Shown: one piece after another, positions 35,269 through 48,480 of the stretch
Layout: each line of letters begins with the position of its first letter
Position numbering within the stretch: position 1 is the stretch's first letter
NCBI GenBank assembly: GCA_921293015.1
Contig: OV121081.1
Coordinates: 29,391,158-29,455,157 of the forward strand
Length of the DNA stretch: 64,000 bases
Source of the DNA: Phorcus lineatus
Taxonomy: Eukaryota > Mollusca > Gastropoda > Trochida > Trochidae
Reading direction: 5' to 3'
Made by a program: the position numbers and the translations under genes
The notes under the pieces: generated by a model
Databases searched by the model: none
Seen by the model: only the letters and a program-made list of their open reading frames with translations
Told to the model about the DNA's origin: nothing

Positions 35269-37690
35269 CTGTTATATCGCACAACGAGGCGGGGATGTGA
35301 GTCAGTGAGTCGATTGTGATAAATAACTCCAGATTTTACACGAGATTGCCCCCCTACACAAGATGGCATGAGCAGGAAAGGGGTCGGTAATCGAACATAC
35401 CCCTCAGATCAAGCGAGAAACATTAAGGGATTTGGGTTATTTGATATGTCATCTGTAAACTAGATGTCTCAGAAACTAAGCAAAGTAAATAAAAGCCGGG
35501 TAACTTTCATCACTTACACAAAATCTGTTAAGTAAATATTTACTTCGAATGCGAGAGAGCAGTATTATTTGCCGCTAACAGGTTTAACACTCTTAAACCT
35601 AGAGCACAACGCCGTCAATGTCTTTAAAGTCCCAAAATAAAGCAAAAAGAGGCGGAGGTATTATAACACCTTGCAGTTCCAAATTGTCGCTCTTCACACC
35701 TCAATCATGACCCATTAATTACGAGGCACGCCTTGGCGTCAGCCTGAGGACAAACATACGTATTAATAAATGTATAGCTTTGCATTCCTGCATCCCGACA
35801 TCACAACAGGACGAGTTCCATAGCAACTGAAGAGCTTGCAGTAGTCTTAATCCGTGTAGATACTAAAACATGCGATATCAAATCCAAGGTACTGTTATCA
35901 TTCGAGGCACTGTTTCCCACAAGGTCTTTATCCATCGATGAGCACACACACAGAATGAGGGTCCTACCTCAACATCCCTCGTCTCAGCTCCACTCTTCGA
36001 CCTTAACCGTCCATAAACTTCTCACAAACTTTCAGAAGTGGTCTTCTTTACTCTAACCCATCGTCAGGACGCAAGATGCTACCACAACAAATCCCTCCGA
36101 CCCCCAATTCGAACATCGTCCATTTTGTAGTTAGAGGAGCAGACGGATCATATTTCGCCAGCTCTCTACTGAACTAGGTCACCCATCCTAAATCTGCCCC
36201 CCTCACTCTCAGCTTGCTCACATTGAATGTACTCCAGCGGGAGAAAGGATTGGGCGCGCTGAAATACACCTCGAGACGGGCGCTGTTAGTCACACCTGAA
36301 CGCATTGGGAAATTCTTCTTTTGTTGTGTAGGGTCTGCAGGATGGACGTGTTTCACACGGGGTATCTAACCTATCTATCCGTTATGCTTGTTACTGGGGA
36401 CTACTGTCAAAGTTATCCTCTTAAAATTGTACACCTGTTGGATAAGTTTGGTAGTTTATAGACTCTTAAATCGTAAAACATATATTGGACAATATCATTT
36501 AAAGATACTGTTCATGGTTGATGTTTGAGAAGTGCATATGTCAACAAACAGATTATTAATTGTTTTTTTATTTCGAAATAAAAAAATAAACTGAATTAAG
36601 ATCGAAAGAAATTAGTCAGCATCTTGTAATGTTTCTATCAATACTACATAAAAACTGAAATTTTAGAAACTACCTACTTCTAGAAATATACTTTTTCTTA
36701 AAACAATAAAGTAATGAAATTTTACGTCGATATAACCAGTTTTGCTCTCTAAAGGTTGACTAAAAATAATGAAATGTTTCAAGCCAGCGCATTTTATATA
36801 ATAATTATTTTAGAATATTTTTAATGCATTTAATGTCTTAGTGTGATTTAGGTCTCATCTCGGCCTCTTAAAGCCTGTTTTTTTTATGTATTTATCTGTA
36901 TAATGAATGTTTTGTTTTTTTACCTAATGTAACACATGACACTTTAATAAACTATATTATTATTATTATTATTTTCTTGTCCTATCAATGTACACTCGCG
37001 GGGGTGTTTTTCAATCACAAACCACCCGCCCCTTCTCCCGCTTGTAAAATAATACTAACTTACTAACGCGCGAAGGTAATCTACCTCGTAAAAAAAAGTT
37101 ATTTAACAAATATGGTCATCATCATGTTGTTAAGTTGATTCTAAAAGACAGCAAGTATTTAATGAAACGCTGCATTAAATCCTCATGAACTACGAAATTG
37201 GACATAATCAAATTTTGCTTACAGCCAGAAGAGCTAAAACGGCAGCCACTATTATAATCCAATAATAATGCTTCTACTGCATTTTTAAATCGGTTAAGTT
37301 GCAAGATTGCTTTAACAAACGTTATTCCTTTATATCCTTTATTCTCAGTTCAGAGTTTAGGTAAATTAAAAAGCTGCACACATTACTACTCTAGTTACAT
37401 AATGTCATTACTAGAGTAACTGGTTGTTGAAATGTTATTCCTTTTTTAACAATCATTGCACAATATTAGGACTGAAAGGCTAACATCAGACGAATTTGGA
37501 TTTCATTTTGGCTCTTTTGAGTTCAACCCGTTAAATAGATAGTTCTCTATGCATTGGAGGTGTCATTACAGTTTACACTAATCACATTTTGCTATTAGGC
37601 CTCTTTTATTAAATTTGTGTTTTTTCAGAAATTTTCGACTTGACGTTTCATAGCGCCGTAACCAGTGACTTTTTACGAAAAGTTAGACAC

Positions 37691-37821
37691 CAGTCTGATG
37701 AAAATCGACCGTGTTCCGAGGAATAAAAGTTTCTAGCCTAGACAGATAGAGTTCGAATCTCGATAGAGTAAATATTTTGAAACTTTTATTCCTCGGAACA
37801 CGGTCGATTTTAAACAGACTG
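37691..37821. mobile_element. 131-bp MITE with 43-bp terminal inverted repeats
   Basis: Ends cagtctg..cagactg; the 43-bp arms (with accgtgttccgaggaataaa) differ at about three positions. Flanked by agttagacac and agtcagacac, a likely 10-bp target duplication with one change. A larger relative is at 25752-26200. Confidence 0.88.
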
Positions 37822-38335
37822 AGTCAGACACTAAAGTTAGACCAGATGGCTTGAAAGAATGGTATTACTTACATTTCAACTACCAATATTCACTTTCATT
37901 TCGCAGTATAATATAACACGTTTTTATTATACTACAATACACAAATTTTACAAATGCGCACATCCAATATCAGAGAAACGTGATTGGGCGTTATCGTTTT
38001 AGGCACCAAAAATCAATATTTTCAGTGAAAGATGTTTAGTAACCTTTTTGGATCTCCGAGATTATCTGATGGTTAACAAACGAAAACACGTACTGAATCA
38101 GGTACGACTCGCATCAATTTTGTTAAAAATTACCTCTTTCCAAAAAATCCAAATTTTATAAATTTATTCTAAAAACATGTCATTGCGAAGATTGTCTTCT
38201 TAGATGAATATCAGTTATTTGTATATTCAAGTATAAGCTCAATGCCATGCTGAACTCCTTGTTTTTGATGATTTCGTAATTATTTATTTCAAAAGCCATC
38301 TATTCAGATATATTTTGTTCATGACATGAAACGCT

Positions 38336-38788
38336 TTAAAAAGCCACTCCGTGATATTCATAACATATTATTTACCTTTGATACTAACCTAAATGTCATA
38401 TGTGGACTTTTCATGTCCAAAAGACATATATGACAAATACTGGTTTTCCATAAAAATCTAAAAATAGCCTTATAAATGCACAGAGGTGTAGATATCACGT
38501 CCAATATACATGGATACTAGTTATATAACCTAACAAACACTATAAACTCCTAACTGCCCTCCTGGCTGTTTTAGATAAGTCTCCAAAATTACGTTTGACT
38601 AGTTGACGCGAGCCACTGTCCGGTTTTCGATCATAATTGCGACGTTCTACCTTCATATTGTTACTGTAAAAAACCAATACGCTTTAAAATGTGTCTTTTT
38701 GGTAACAGTCGATACTTCGAGATTCAATGACACCATTGATTTAGTTTGGCATATATGACTCCAACAACTCACGGAAATGGCTCTTTAA
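38336..38788. mobile_element. TTAA-flanked MITE, copy 1 (empty-site copy)
   Basis: Terminal inverted repeats close to ttaaagagccactccgtga at both ends, with TTAA at each border. About 450 bp without coding potential. Closely matches 56545-57405 but lacks the 400-bp insertion present there. Confidence 0.88.
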
Positions 38789-39862
38789 TATAACCTCTGA
38801 ATATTGAAGTATCTGTAAGCGGATTATTTAGTTTGAAATTTTTAAAGGTGTTTTTAGATGTATCTGAATGTGCAAGAAAAAAGTACATTTGTGATAATTT
38901 AAAACTTATTTTTTTCAGCTTGTCATATCAGGAGTTTTTATTTCTTTGCCACCGACATGGCATGAAATTTATATTTTACGTTAGCTTCCAAGAGTTTTAT
39001 CTCTTCCGGGGATTAATCATTGGTTGTATTCATAACTTTCATAGAATGTTTTAAATGACACTGATATGCTATATTATTAATTAATTCAAATTAATTAAAG
39101 ATATTGTCAAAATTTTAAAACATGTAATTTTTCATTATTTCTGATATTAATCGTCAAATTATTGATACGTACTGAATTGGGAGTTTCATTAAATGATTGT
39201 TCCTTTAAATATGGCTGCCCCCATGAAAATCATGTGAACCCATCAGGTAGAGGAATAAGAAAAGGGAAATTATTTTTGGTTTGTCATCTTCTGGGTAAGT
39301 TAAATAATCTTAAATCAGTGTTGATCGTTTTATAATTATTAGATAAACTTGGTGAATATTTCATCTGGACGAAAGAAAAGAGAGTTCAGCAAGACTTCCA
39401 AATTCCAATCCCCAGATCTCATAAAAATCAAACCATTGATTCCTTCAAAACCATTGATTTCGTCAAAATCAAATCATTGATTTGCTCCTTAGGTTTATCA
39501 TGGGTTGTCACTCATAATAAAAATTAAACATGGGGTAGTACGAATCAATTATGAATCATTTTTACTCTATTACGAAAATATTTGTGATATGTATTGTACC
39601 CTTCTGATTATACCAAATACGTATATCATACTTGACTCTCTCACAAGAACATCAACATTTAAATCACAAATTCAGGCTTGCTTATAATTAATAATATATC
39701 TTAACAATTCAATCTATTGTATAGAGATAATAACCTACATGTTTGATTGATTCCTGATTGATAGATATGTTTTTTGAACACCTCATCATATTATTCTAAA
39801 CAATTGATGTTTACATATCAATGTCATGGTTCTTATTTTCTGAAGATGAAGAGATACGTGAT

Positions 39863-42800
39863 ATGTCATCATCAAAATATGTTGCTCCTCGTCGGAAGAA
39901 GCGAGTGTACTGTAGTAGAGAGGCCCCATTCCCCATCCCGATTGAGAGTATTAGTCAGGAAGCAGCTAATGCGGACACCTGGTTTTACTACACAGCCTAC
40001 CTCTCGGGCAAAAATATCATCGTGAGACATTCTGGCGACATCAACTTCCTCTACAAGATGGTATGCTACTTTACAAAAGTTTCAATTAGAGGTGTGATGA
40101 TACAAATATTTCACCCTATGATACGTATTAGTACGGTATCCAATTACGGTAACATTCAATAAGATACAGTCACAATACACTATTTTCAGGTATTTTTGAT
40201 AAAAGGAAAGATTGACATTTAACAAGCACCTTGATTTTTAGGTCTTGTGGAAACAAAATTGTTTAATAGCAACAAAACATTGAAACAATAAAGGATACTT
40301 TTCTAAATGATTTTTTTCAATTATGTTAAGGGCTTTTTTGGGAAAGGGAACTTATCTCGATCACAACCAGACTTCAGTGCTCGATATCGACGGACCCGAG
40401 TGCCGCACCCAGTGGATCCAGACCTGATGATCCAACCAAGGGTACAGAGTCGCAGAGTGTGAGTCAGCCCCCTTGGGATGCTTTTCTGTGACTTTGCAGA
40501 GTGTTGTTTAAATGATAAAATTTTAATGTCCCTTTGATGAGAATCAAAATATGTGTACTGGTTTTATGTTCAAATCATTATATGAGGTCTCAAACTTGTC
40601 CAGAAAACTAAATTTACAAGCTACCTTCATGTAAATACAAGTTATGTGATCTTTTGAATAATATAGATCCTTATTTGTCTTTGTGCTTTCAGTGGATCCC
40701 CGTTCAAAAATGTCTACTGTGAAAATCTCCAAGGGTGAACCCCCCTGGCATTGATAAAAAGTTAAACTGACAGTTCAAATCAAATCCAGGATTGAAAAGA
40801 TATTTCTTATCTATCAACTGAAAGGTTTAAAAGCCAATAATAGACTTAACCAATCAAGAGAAAAATGCCAAACTTGTGACAATATAAATCAGAATAAATC
40901 TGTACATGTAATCATTTGAGCCAATGAATAAAGAAAAATACACAAATCAATTACTTTTTCCCTTATAAGCGGAAATTTAACAATGCATTAGGAAATGCCC
41001 TTCTATTGGCTATCAAATAAATTTGGAAAGCATTGTTAGGAGTGTTAGTGTCAAGTCTGGAATCATCTAGGTACTAACATTTTGTTCAATTGCAGATGAT
41101 GTGATCCCAATTATAACAATTGTAATACGAATACTGTTTTATTGATATCGCTTTCAACAATACCATTTTGTAGGTACAAGCAACATTTGAAGTGGGCAGA
41201 CCCATCATCTGGTATTGAATCACCCTCAGAGAGTGATTCGGGCCCTGAAGATGAATTGATGGAGTGTGAGAACACAGAGACCACAGTACATGGTGCCTCA
41301 CAACCAGAGAGAAATTTTCAGTTGGAGGGTTCAAGCTTTATCCCTCAGTCTGATATTGTCAGCGATGAGAAAGAGCAGGGGAATTTTACCTCCACACAGG
41401 AGAGTGAAAAGACTGTTGCATCTTGGGATACCAAGCCAGATGAAGACTTCTGGGGTTGCAGTGACGGACAGGATAAGAAACATGTGGAACCTTCATGGGA
41501 TAATGGAGACGCCGATGTTGACTTTTGGAATTCTAAAGAATCTGCAAAGATAGAAACAAATTCAAACAATGAAAGGACCCTAAGCTGTGATAAAACGATT
41601 GATCAGGTTTTGTCTAATTGTGAAAGAACTAAATGTGAAAATTCAGCACTGCATAAGACAAAAAATGTTAATGAACTGGACACAAATGTTTCAGGACAAG
41701 TAAGTTCAAATATTCAAGGTGAAATAGATCAACAAAACTCTGATTTGACTCCAACAGGCAGTAATGTTGCTGGTCCTGAGGGTCCAACGGTAGAAGTAGA
41801 CCCAGAGTGTCGATGTGATGATGTGGATGGGGATGTGTTGGTGATAGCAGACAGTGACGAGGAATTTAGCCAAAAGTCAAAGAGGCGGAGAAAGAGGAAG
41901 AAGTGGATGCCAGTCCTTAAGCAAGATCCTTACCCGGTTATTGAACACCTTCAGCTTAACTTTGAAGAGGTTTGTTTTATCTGGAGGTCAAATTTTTTTT
42001 TTTTAAATTATCCCTTCGCGGGACAGAAGAATTACCTGCATATATTGCAAGTTAACAATGATTTAGATTGTGCTACTTCCCCCACAGGGCATAAATAAAG
42101 AGGGTCTCAATCACTGGCTTATTTAAGCAGTGTTGCATTCACTTAACTTCTCTGTGGCAGCTCTTTGGTTCATTACAGCTTAACTTGATACTACTATCAG
42201 ACATATGAAGGTTGCTATGAATTGACATTTAGGGCTCATCACTAAAACCATGAATTTTGGCACAATGCAACAAGAGTTAGATAAAGCAGTGATGGAGACA
42301 TGTGCTACTTATTACATGTGGAGGAAGTGAGGGCTGGTGGATTTTGAAATATCATTTGTAATTTATAATTGTACAGCAGTTCTCAAAACATTTACTCCAA
42401 ATGCATCAATGATAGTTTTTCTGTATGTTTATTATGTTTAAAGATTGCTTTACCATCAAAGCTTTTGTTGTGTCAATTACAAATTTTCACGTTTCTCATA
42501 GAGGTTGCTTATGTCATTTTATCTGTGTATCTTCTTTAATAATTTGTGCACTATTTAGTTCAAAATTGAGAACCATGATTGGATGCAATCAGTTGTGCAA
42601 TCAGGAATCCTGACTCAAACTGACCAATCATTTTGAGAAGACTGAAGTGTTATCACATGTGCGTTGTGCACATATTTTCGATGAGACAGCGATCGCTGGG
42701 TGATAAAAGATGATTTTTCTTATTGGATAGATATGAGAATAGTACTCTTGTAGCTAATTTTCACTGCAGGGCTATTTTGCTGGGACGGCAGACATATGGA

Positions 42801-45800
42801 TAATGGTCCTTATGAAACAGAAGTTGAACAGTGGAAGAAATGACTTAAATAATCGTCCATTAGGACATTCTCTGCCCACAGAAGTAGCTAAGATAATTAA
42901 ATAATGGCCTTACCTCTGTGCAAATACAAGCACATTCTGGGCTTCCGACAGATTCCCCAAGCAGCAAAAAATTGCAACTCAAAATCAAACTATCTGCAAA
43001 ATTTCAACCAATAAAAACACTCCTTGCATGAAACTCTTACTTGTTGTCATCCAAGCATATAAAATGCCACATAAAATATATCTGCTAAAAATTAGCCAAT
43101 AGAAACACTTCTTTCATTGAGAGCTTATTTATTGTCGCTGAGGCCTATACCCTGATTCAGTAGCTATACTAGGGGACGGTGTTCTGTCAAGAAGACTCCA
43201 AGTGTGAAGTGCACAATAGAATAGTTTTCCCAAAGAGTACAGAAATGATAGACACTTTTAAAAAACTGCTTTTGAAACAGTGTTGCTGATTTATCATCTA
43301 ACTCTGATTGTATTCAATCAGGCTTTTCGATTTCTAGTCCATGAGATGCTCTCATTCAAATGTTTCAAACAGAGGTTAGGATTTTATGATTTGAGCTTCC
43401 TTTTTGGGTAGAGAATGTAGTATGAAGTCAATAACAAAATAAATGGCTCAAGTCTTAAGAATGTTTTTTTTTGTTTTTCAGGCATTCTTTTTGGCATATG
43501 GGCTGGGCTGTTTGGATGTAGTGGATGAAAAACAGGTGAATACTTTTTTGCCATTGATATTTCATTATTTATCATGAAGGATTTATTGTAAATGATTATG
43601 TCTCTCCACAAATAAAAATTTTTTCAAGTGGCCTATTGGTCTTTTCAAAACCAATCAGATGTTACCAGTGATTGAAGTTGTATTTATGTGATTTATTATA
43701 AATGTTAATTTAACCTAATACACATTCAAATTTTGTGTGTGTGCGAGTTTAAAAAACAACCCGGTTAGGACTTTACCATGATGGAAGTGTTTGTTTTGCA
43801 TTGTATTTTTATTTGAAGTTGGTTATATTTTCAGAAACATTTGAATTTGTTGTCAATGTGGCAACGATTTTGTGCAATAAAGTCCAGCTTCCTTCCCAAC
43901 TACATCGTCTACCACTACTACAGGAGCAAGGGATGGGTACCGAAAACTGGGCTCAAGTTTGGCTGTGATTTCAGTAAGTTTTTAATTCTACATGATGTTT
44001 TTGCAATATCTAAATCAATGCTTTATGCAAAATTTAATTGTTCTAGACTTACCGGTACCAACAATCAGAAATTCAGAATTCATCACTGTCACTTCAAATG
44101 TTGAGGTTTAGACAAATTATGGGCCATGGGTCTACCAGGACTACCTTTTTTGCTGGGTTGGAGTCATTTGTCATGTAGAAGGCAATGGTTGTCTAGGTAG
44201 ATAGGGTGTTTTAGGATCTACGTAGATACAAATACTGATACACAAGATACTTTTTTACCATGCGATAATTGCATGCAGATTTCTGTCAATTTTTTTACTG
44301 AATAACGTATGCTATAAAATGCATCTACAAGCAGAGTGCTTTGTCAGGTTTCAATATCCTGCTATGTGCCTATGCTGCTTAGAAGATTTTTGCCACCAGA
44401 GGTTCCATTAAAGTAAGGGCTTCTAGGTTTTTTTCAATAGTATTTTTGCTAGATAAATAGTAAGGAGGGAAATGTAAAACTTGCATAGAGATATCGCTTA
44501 TGCTGTGTGAGTTAGTTGACAATAAAGTTACTAGGGTTAGAATATTTGGAGAAGGTTTAAATCGGTTTACTGTCAGTATCATACTGAAAAGCTGAAATTG
44601 GATAGGTTATCCATAGTATAGGAAAGAGTTCTATGGACTTACAACTTCTTTACTGCAATAGTGTGACGTTTCTGTGCAGTTGCTTGCACCATCTACACCG
44701 AAATGTTGCACAATTGCAGTAAGGAAGTTGAATATCCATAGACTTTTCCATCTATACGACTTTTAAATGCTTAAGGCAGGTGAGAGGTTTGAAAATTTAC
44801 ATAAATTATGTGTTCCTTTCATCTTATTTGTTAAAACAATTGACCATTAAAACTCTGATTCATTGTCCAGTAAGATTCCTAATCATTTAACATGGAAATG
44901 TTCCCTCCACAGTCGTTTACAAAGAGGGTCCTCCATTCTACCACGGCAGCTACTCGGTGGTGGTGCGGTTAGTGGATGAGGAGACGCAGAGAGAGGATTC
45001 TGGGTACCAACAGCGCCATCTATCTTGGATCTCGCTCTCCGGGCTAAACAGAATCACAGAACATGTGGCAAAGGTACTTGATTCATGTTGATTCAGTTCT
45101 CAGTGGAAATGTATAAGAAGATATTCATATTGTTAACTGAGAGAGATTTCTTAGATTGCATGTTTCTGTTAGCAGTTATGATTACAATAAGATAAACGTC
45201 TTAAAATTCTTTTGAAATTATCATTCATAACTTTTGTCTTTAAAAATATTTTGATTTTTTTATGTCAGTGTTGTAAGATCAGTCAATAGTCAATATTTTT
45301 TTTTTACAGGAATTGATGCTGGTCTATGTGATAAAACCAAGGGGGATAACTCCTGAGGCCCTATCTTCTCCATCATGCATTCCTCAGTTTAAGGTTCAGG
45401 TATGTTACCCATTTAATTGTTGTTGGATTTTTTATAATGATAATTCATAATTATTCAAATGTATTCTTACTTATTCTGAGTCTATGTGCTCTGTGAATAT
45501 TCTATCCATATTAGAGAAATTAAGGAGATAACTTGCATCTCGCCTTTCCAAAACTACCGTAAATATTCTTAGAATTGACAAGCTCGGAAGTACTGTTTAT
45601 CTTTCCTTAGTGGATTATTGTTATAAATTCAGAGCTTTAGTGTATAGCTTAATCTTGGAATATATCCAATAATCCACCATGGGCAGATAAACCGTAATTC
45701 CTCGCATCTTGTTGAATATTCTTATAATATATGAGGTATCACAGTTTTGGATATTGAAAGTGACACCCTGGACATCCTATTTAACACCACCGTAATCTTA

Positions 45801-47159
45801 TCAATTACTCTGTGATGAAATGTAAGCAGCGACATTTTTCCATATGTGCACATGTGTACATATCACTTAAGCCTAGTAAAAAGTTGTTTGTGGTAAGTTC
45901 CATATTTCATGGTCTGTGATGTCATAAATCAGTTGTATGTGACAACATAAAAGCAGACTGTCACCTGAAAATCATGCCATTTCCTGGCCAATTTTATGTT
46001 ATTTTAATGGTCTTAATCCATAAGAAAGAAATTAGTACACTCAAAAGTGGGCCACATTGCTATTACAAAACTCATGCAAATGCCAAAATGCTCGAGCAAT
46101 ACGGAAATGCTCACTCCGTTCTTAAAGGACATAGGTTAGACTTCCACTGGTAGTAGTATGTCTATGGCTCAACAATTATTTAGCCAATTTTTTTCCAGTA
46201 ATGATTCTGACCCTCTTATTCTAATCATCAAATGATCATTCTGAACCTTTTGGCCCAGTGTGATAAGGATCCCTTTAGTTGAGCTATCATCAAGATCTCA
46301 AGTTTCTTTACGCTAATATCCAGAAACTCTCTAGCCATGTTACTGGAGGTTTTGGCCTAGTAATAATTCAGACCCTTTAAGTATCATCAGGATCTAAAGT
46401 GTCTTGATGCTGAGGTCCAGAAACCAACTCAATAACTCTGTCCACCCATGTTACTGGAGGTTTTGGCCTAGTAATAATTCAGACCCTTTAAGTATCATCA
46501 GGATCTAAAGTGTCTTGATGCTGAGGTCCAGAAACCAACTCAATAACTCTGTCCACCCATGTTACTGGAGGTTTTGGCCTAGTAATGATTCGGACCCTTT
46601 AAGTATCATCAGGATCTAAAGTGTCTTGATGCTGAGGTCCAACTCAATAACTCTGTCCACCCATGTTACAGGACATTTTTCCCTAGTAATGATTCAGACA
46701 CTTTAAGTATCATCAGGATCTAAAGTGTCTTGATGCTGAGGTCCAACTCAATAACTCTGTCCACCAATGATACAGGAGGTTTTGGCCTAGTAATGATTTG
46801 GACCCTTTAAGTATCATCAGGATCTAAAGTGTCTTGATGCTGAGATCCAGAAACCAACTCAATAACTCTGTCCACCCATGTTACAGGAGATTTTGGCCTA
46901 GTAATGTTACTGACCTTTTAGTTTAATTATCATTAGATCTAAAGTTTCAGACGCTAAGGTCCAGAAACTAACACATTAACTCAGTCTGCCCATATTACAG
47001 GAGGTTTTGGACCAGTAATTATTCTGACTGTTAAGTTAAGTTATCACTAGGATCTCAAGTCTACCATACCTCTGTCCGCCCGTGTTTCAGGAGGTGCTGG
47101 TGTCGAGGTGGGTGTCGTCTCAGGAGAGGCAGGAGAAGGAGGTGGAGGAGTTCCCTTGA
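39863..47159 (+). CDS. TSEN2: tRNA-splicing endonuclease subunit Sen2
   Basis: Catalytic subunit of the nuclear TSEN complex; cuts the 5' splice site of intron-containing pre-tRNAs. Exons: 39863-40060, 40331-40458, 41174-41969, 43482-43535, 43835-43973, 44913-45073, 45310-45399, 47091-47159 (TGA). All GT..AG and frame-perfect: 1635 nt, 544 residues (human 465). N-terminus KYVAPRRKKRVY..PFPIP and GFFGKGNLSRSQP match the family. Exon 3 encodes a long acidic variable region ending in a basic patch (KRRRKRKKW), which explains the extra length. The C-terminal nuclease fold has AFFLAYGLGCL, YHYYRSKGWVPKTGLKFG, then the triad: Tyr441 (IVYKEGPP), His449 (FYHGSY), Lys492 (AKELMLVY), equivalent to human Y369, H377, K416. 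The start at MSSSKY is preferred; an in-frame Met at 39821 is probably in the 5' UTR or an intron. Candidate AATAAA at 47775. Confidence 0.97.
44632..44742. repeat. Imperfect hairpin element, ~110 bp
   Basis: ctatggacttacaacttc with tttactgcaat is mirrored by attgcagtaaggaagttg and atccatag. Located in a TSEN2 intron. Confidence 0.7.
45594..45693. repeat. Imperfect hairpin element, ~100 bp
   Basis: gtttatctttccttagtgga with ttattg is mirrored by caataatccaccatgggcag with ataaac. Last intron of TSEN2. Confidence 0.7.
46150..47085 (+). repeat. ~110-bp tandem array of acceptor copies before the last TSEN2 exon
   Basis: Seven or so units with ctctgtccacccatgttac(t/a)gg aggttttggcctagtaat and gtatcatcaggatctaaagt. 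The real junction (ctctgtccgcccgtgtttcag at 47070-47090, then gaggtgctgg) has the same layout and closes the series. At least four units keep the AG. Read from the phase-0 junction, units give Glu-Val-Leu-Ala then TAG, or a similarly short peptide. Confidence 0.88.
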
Positions 47160-47689
47160 TGACACCTCACACTGGACTCTGAAATGATACAAAATTTTCT
47201 TTCCTTGACTCTCAGGGTATTGAAGCAAAGTGTTTCATATAAATGATGAGTACATTCTAAGAAGGTGTGCATCCAATTCTGGCTTAGTTGTGCCTGTTGA
47301 ATAGGTAAAGTAATATCTTTTGTAAACTAAGAATTAAGTATAAGGTATTAATCTATTAATAATCTACTGTGTAAGGGTAAACCTCTTTTAAAAATGCTTT
47401 TTTGAGGCATTCTGGTCAATATTTGTCTTACACTCCAGCCCTACAAAGATTTCAAACTAAATATTTTATATAAGTTTATTTATAAACCTTTTACTGTGAC
47501 ACTATGCATGGTTTTATATCCTTCGAGAAAGAGTCAAATAGAATATTTACAATGCATGTAGCTTGAGATTTAAAAACCAAATTCTTGATTCTTTACATCA
47601 GAAATAGTCATAACCAATTACATGTAAATATATATAAAGGTGGTCAACGTTTATAGACAGGACACAATGTAATTTATAGCTGACATAGA

Positions 47690-47765
47690 TCCTCGATAGC
47701 TCAAGCGAAAGAGTCGATGCTTTTTACCATAGAAGTATGGGGTTCAAATTCCTCTTTAGCTGATA
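47690..47765 (+). other. tRNA-like sequence
   Basis: gatagctcaagcgaaagagt resembles an A box and ggggttcaaattcc a B box, about 30 bp apart. Acceptor-stem pairing is poor. Probably a tRNA pseudogene or SINE head downstream of TSEN2. Confidence 0.4.
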
Positions 47766-47984
47766 ATACATATTAATAAAACAATTGTTGAAATATGAAA
47801 CTATATTTGTGTGGGTAGATTGAACATATTGTAACTTACGTTGGTGGTTATGAGATAACCAACCTGCGCAGGTGGCTGTTACCGCATATAACCTTCAACT
47901 TAAACAAAGGAAATAAAAAATATGTTTTGGTCATTCACAAATGTTATTGTCTGGGATCGATCAGAATCTATAATCAGAAATAGA

Positions 47985-48315
47985 GGTTACTAAATGACCT
48001 TCCATTTAGTACTATCTTTATCAAACGAGTTCATGATTCAGTATAAAACGAGCGAAAGCGAGTTTGATACCAAATTATTAACGAGTTGAATAAAAATAGT
48101 ATTAAATTGAAGGAAGTTTAGTGTTCTATTTATTACTTGACCTCAGTAATCAAGCATGATTGCCGAAAGTGTACTGAACGAAACATTTCTGCGACTTGGC
48201 CGCCATTGTGACGGCGGTGCCAACATTGTGACTTCATAACCACACAATAGTGTGTCGTCATAAGTGAACCCTTATTAACTTTTTACACTGCAGTATTTTA
48301 CACGGGCGATTAATA
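47985..48315 (+). mobile_element. Hairpin-headed MITE, second stem type, copy A
   Basis: The head begins aaatagaggttactaaatga, with arms pairing across the loop aaaacgagcgaaagcgagtt. The tail carries cgccattgtgacggcggtg and ends tacacgggcgatta. A reverse-oriented copy is at 50376-50720. Confidence 0.82.
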
Positions 48316-48379
48316 ATAAGAATTTATGGCTGTATTGTCACTCTTCTGAACCCACCTATCTTAGAAATGATTCGTTTCA

Positions 48380-48480
48380 GCCATAGTCAGTACATGTTGA
48401 TAAAATGCCACCATTCTTAAAGTTTGCCATATGTGACTCCATCAACCCACGAAGTGTCTCTGAAATCTTGCTCTACGAAG
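48380..48480 (+). mobile_element. Fragment of the TTAA-flanked MITE family
   Basis: agtttgccatatgtgactcc and caacccacga match the right end of the 38336 and 56545 elements (agtttggcatatatgactcc, caactcacgga). Truncated. Confidence 0.55.

Larger units (their letters stand above)
35270..39862. other. Divergent interval between Smoothened and TSEN2
   Basis: Should hold both promoters. 35270-36360 is less AT-rich than the rest and is the likeliest Smoothened promoter/5' UTR zone. It contains an ATT microsatellite (36957-36975) and two MITEs listed separately. A pyrimidine-rich acceptor-like site (ttcttattttctgaag) just before the TSEN2 start hints at a 5' UTR intron. No other gene is seen. Confidence 0.55.

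Noticed and set aside
39821-39862. Upstream in-frame Met as TSEN2 start
   Set aside because: The 14 extra codons overlap a good acceptor (ttcttattttctgaag), and the family's conserved N-terminus begins just after the Met at 39863.
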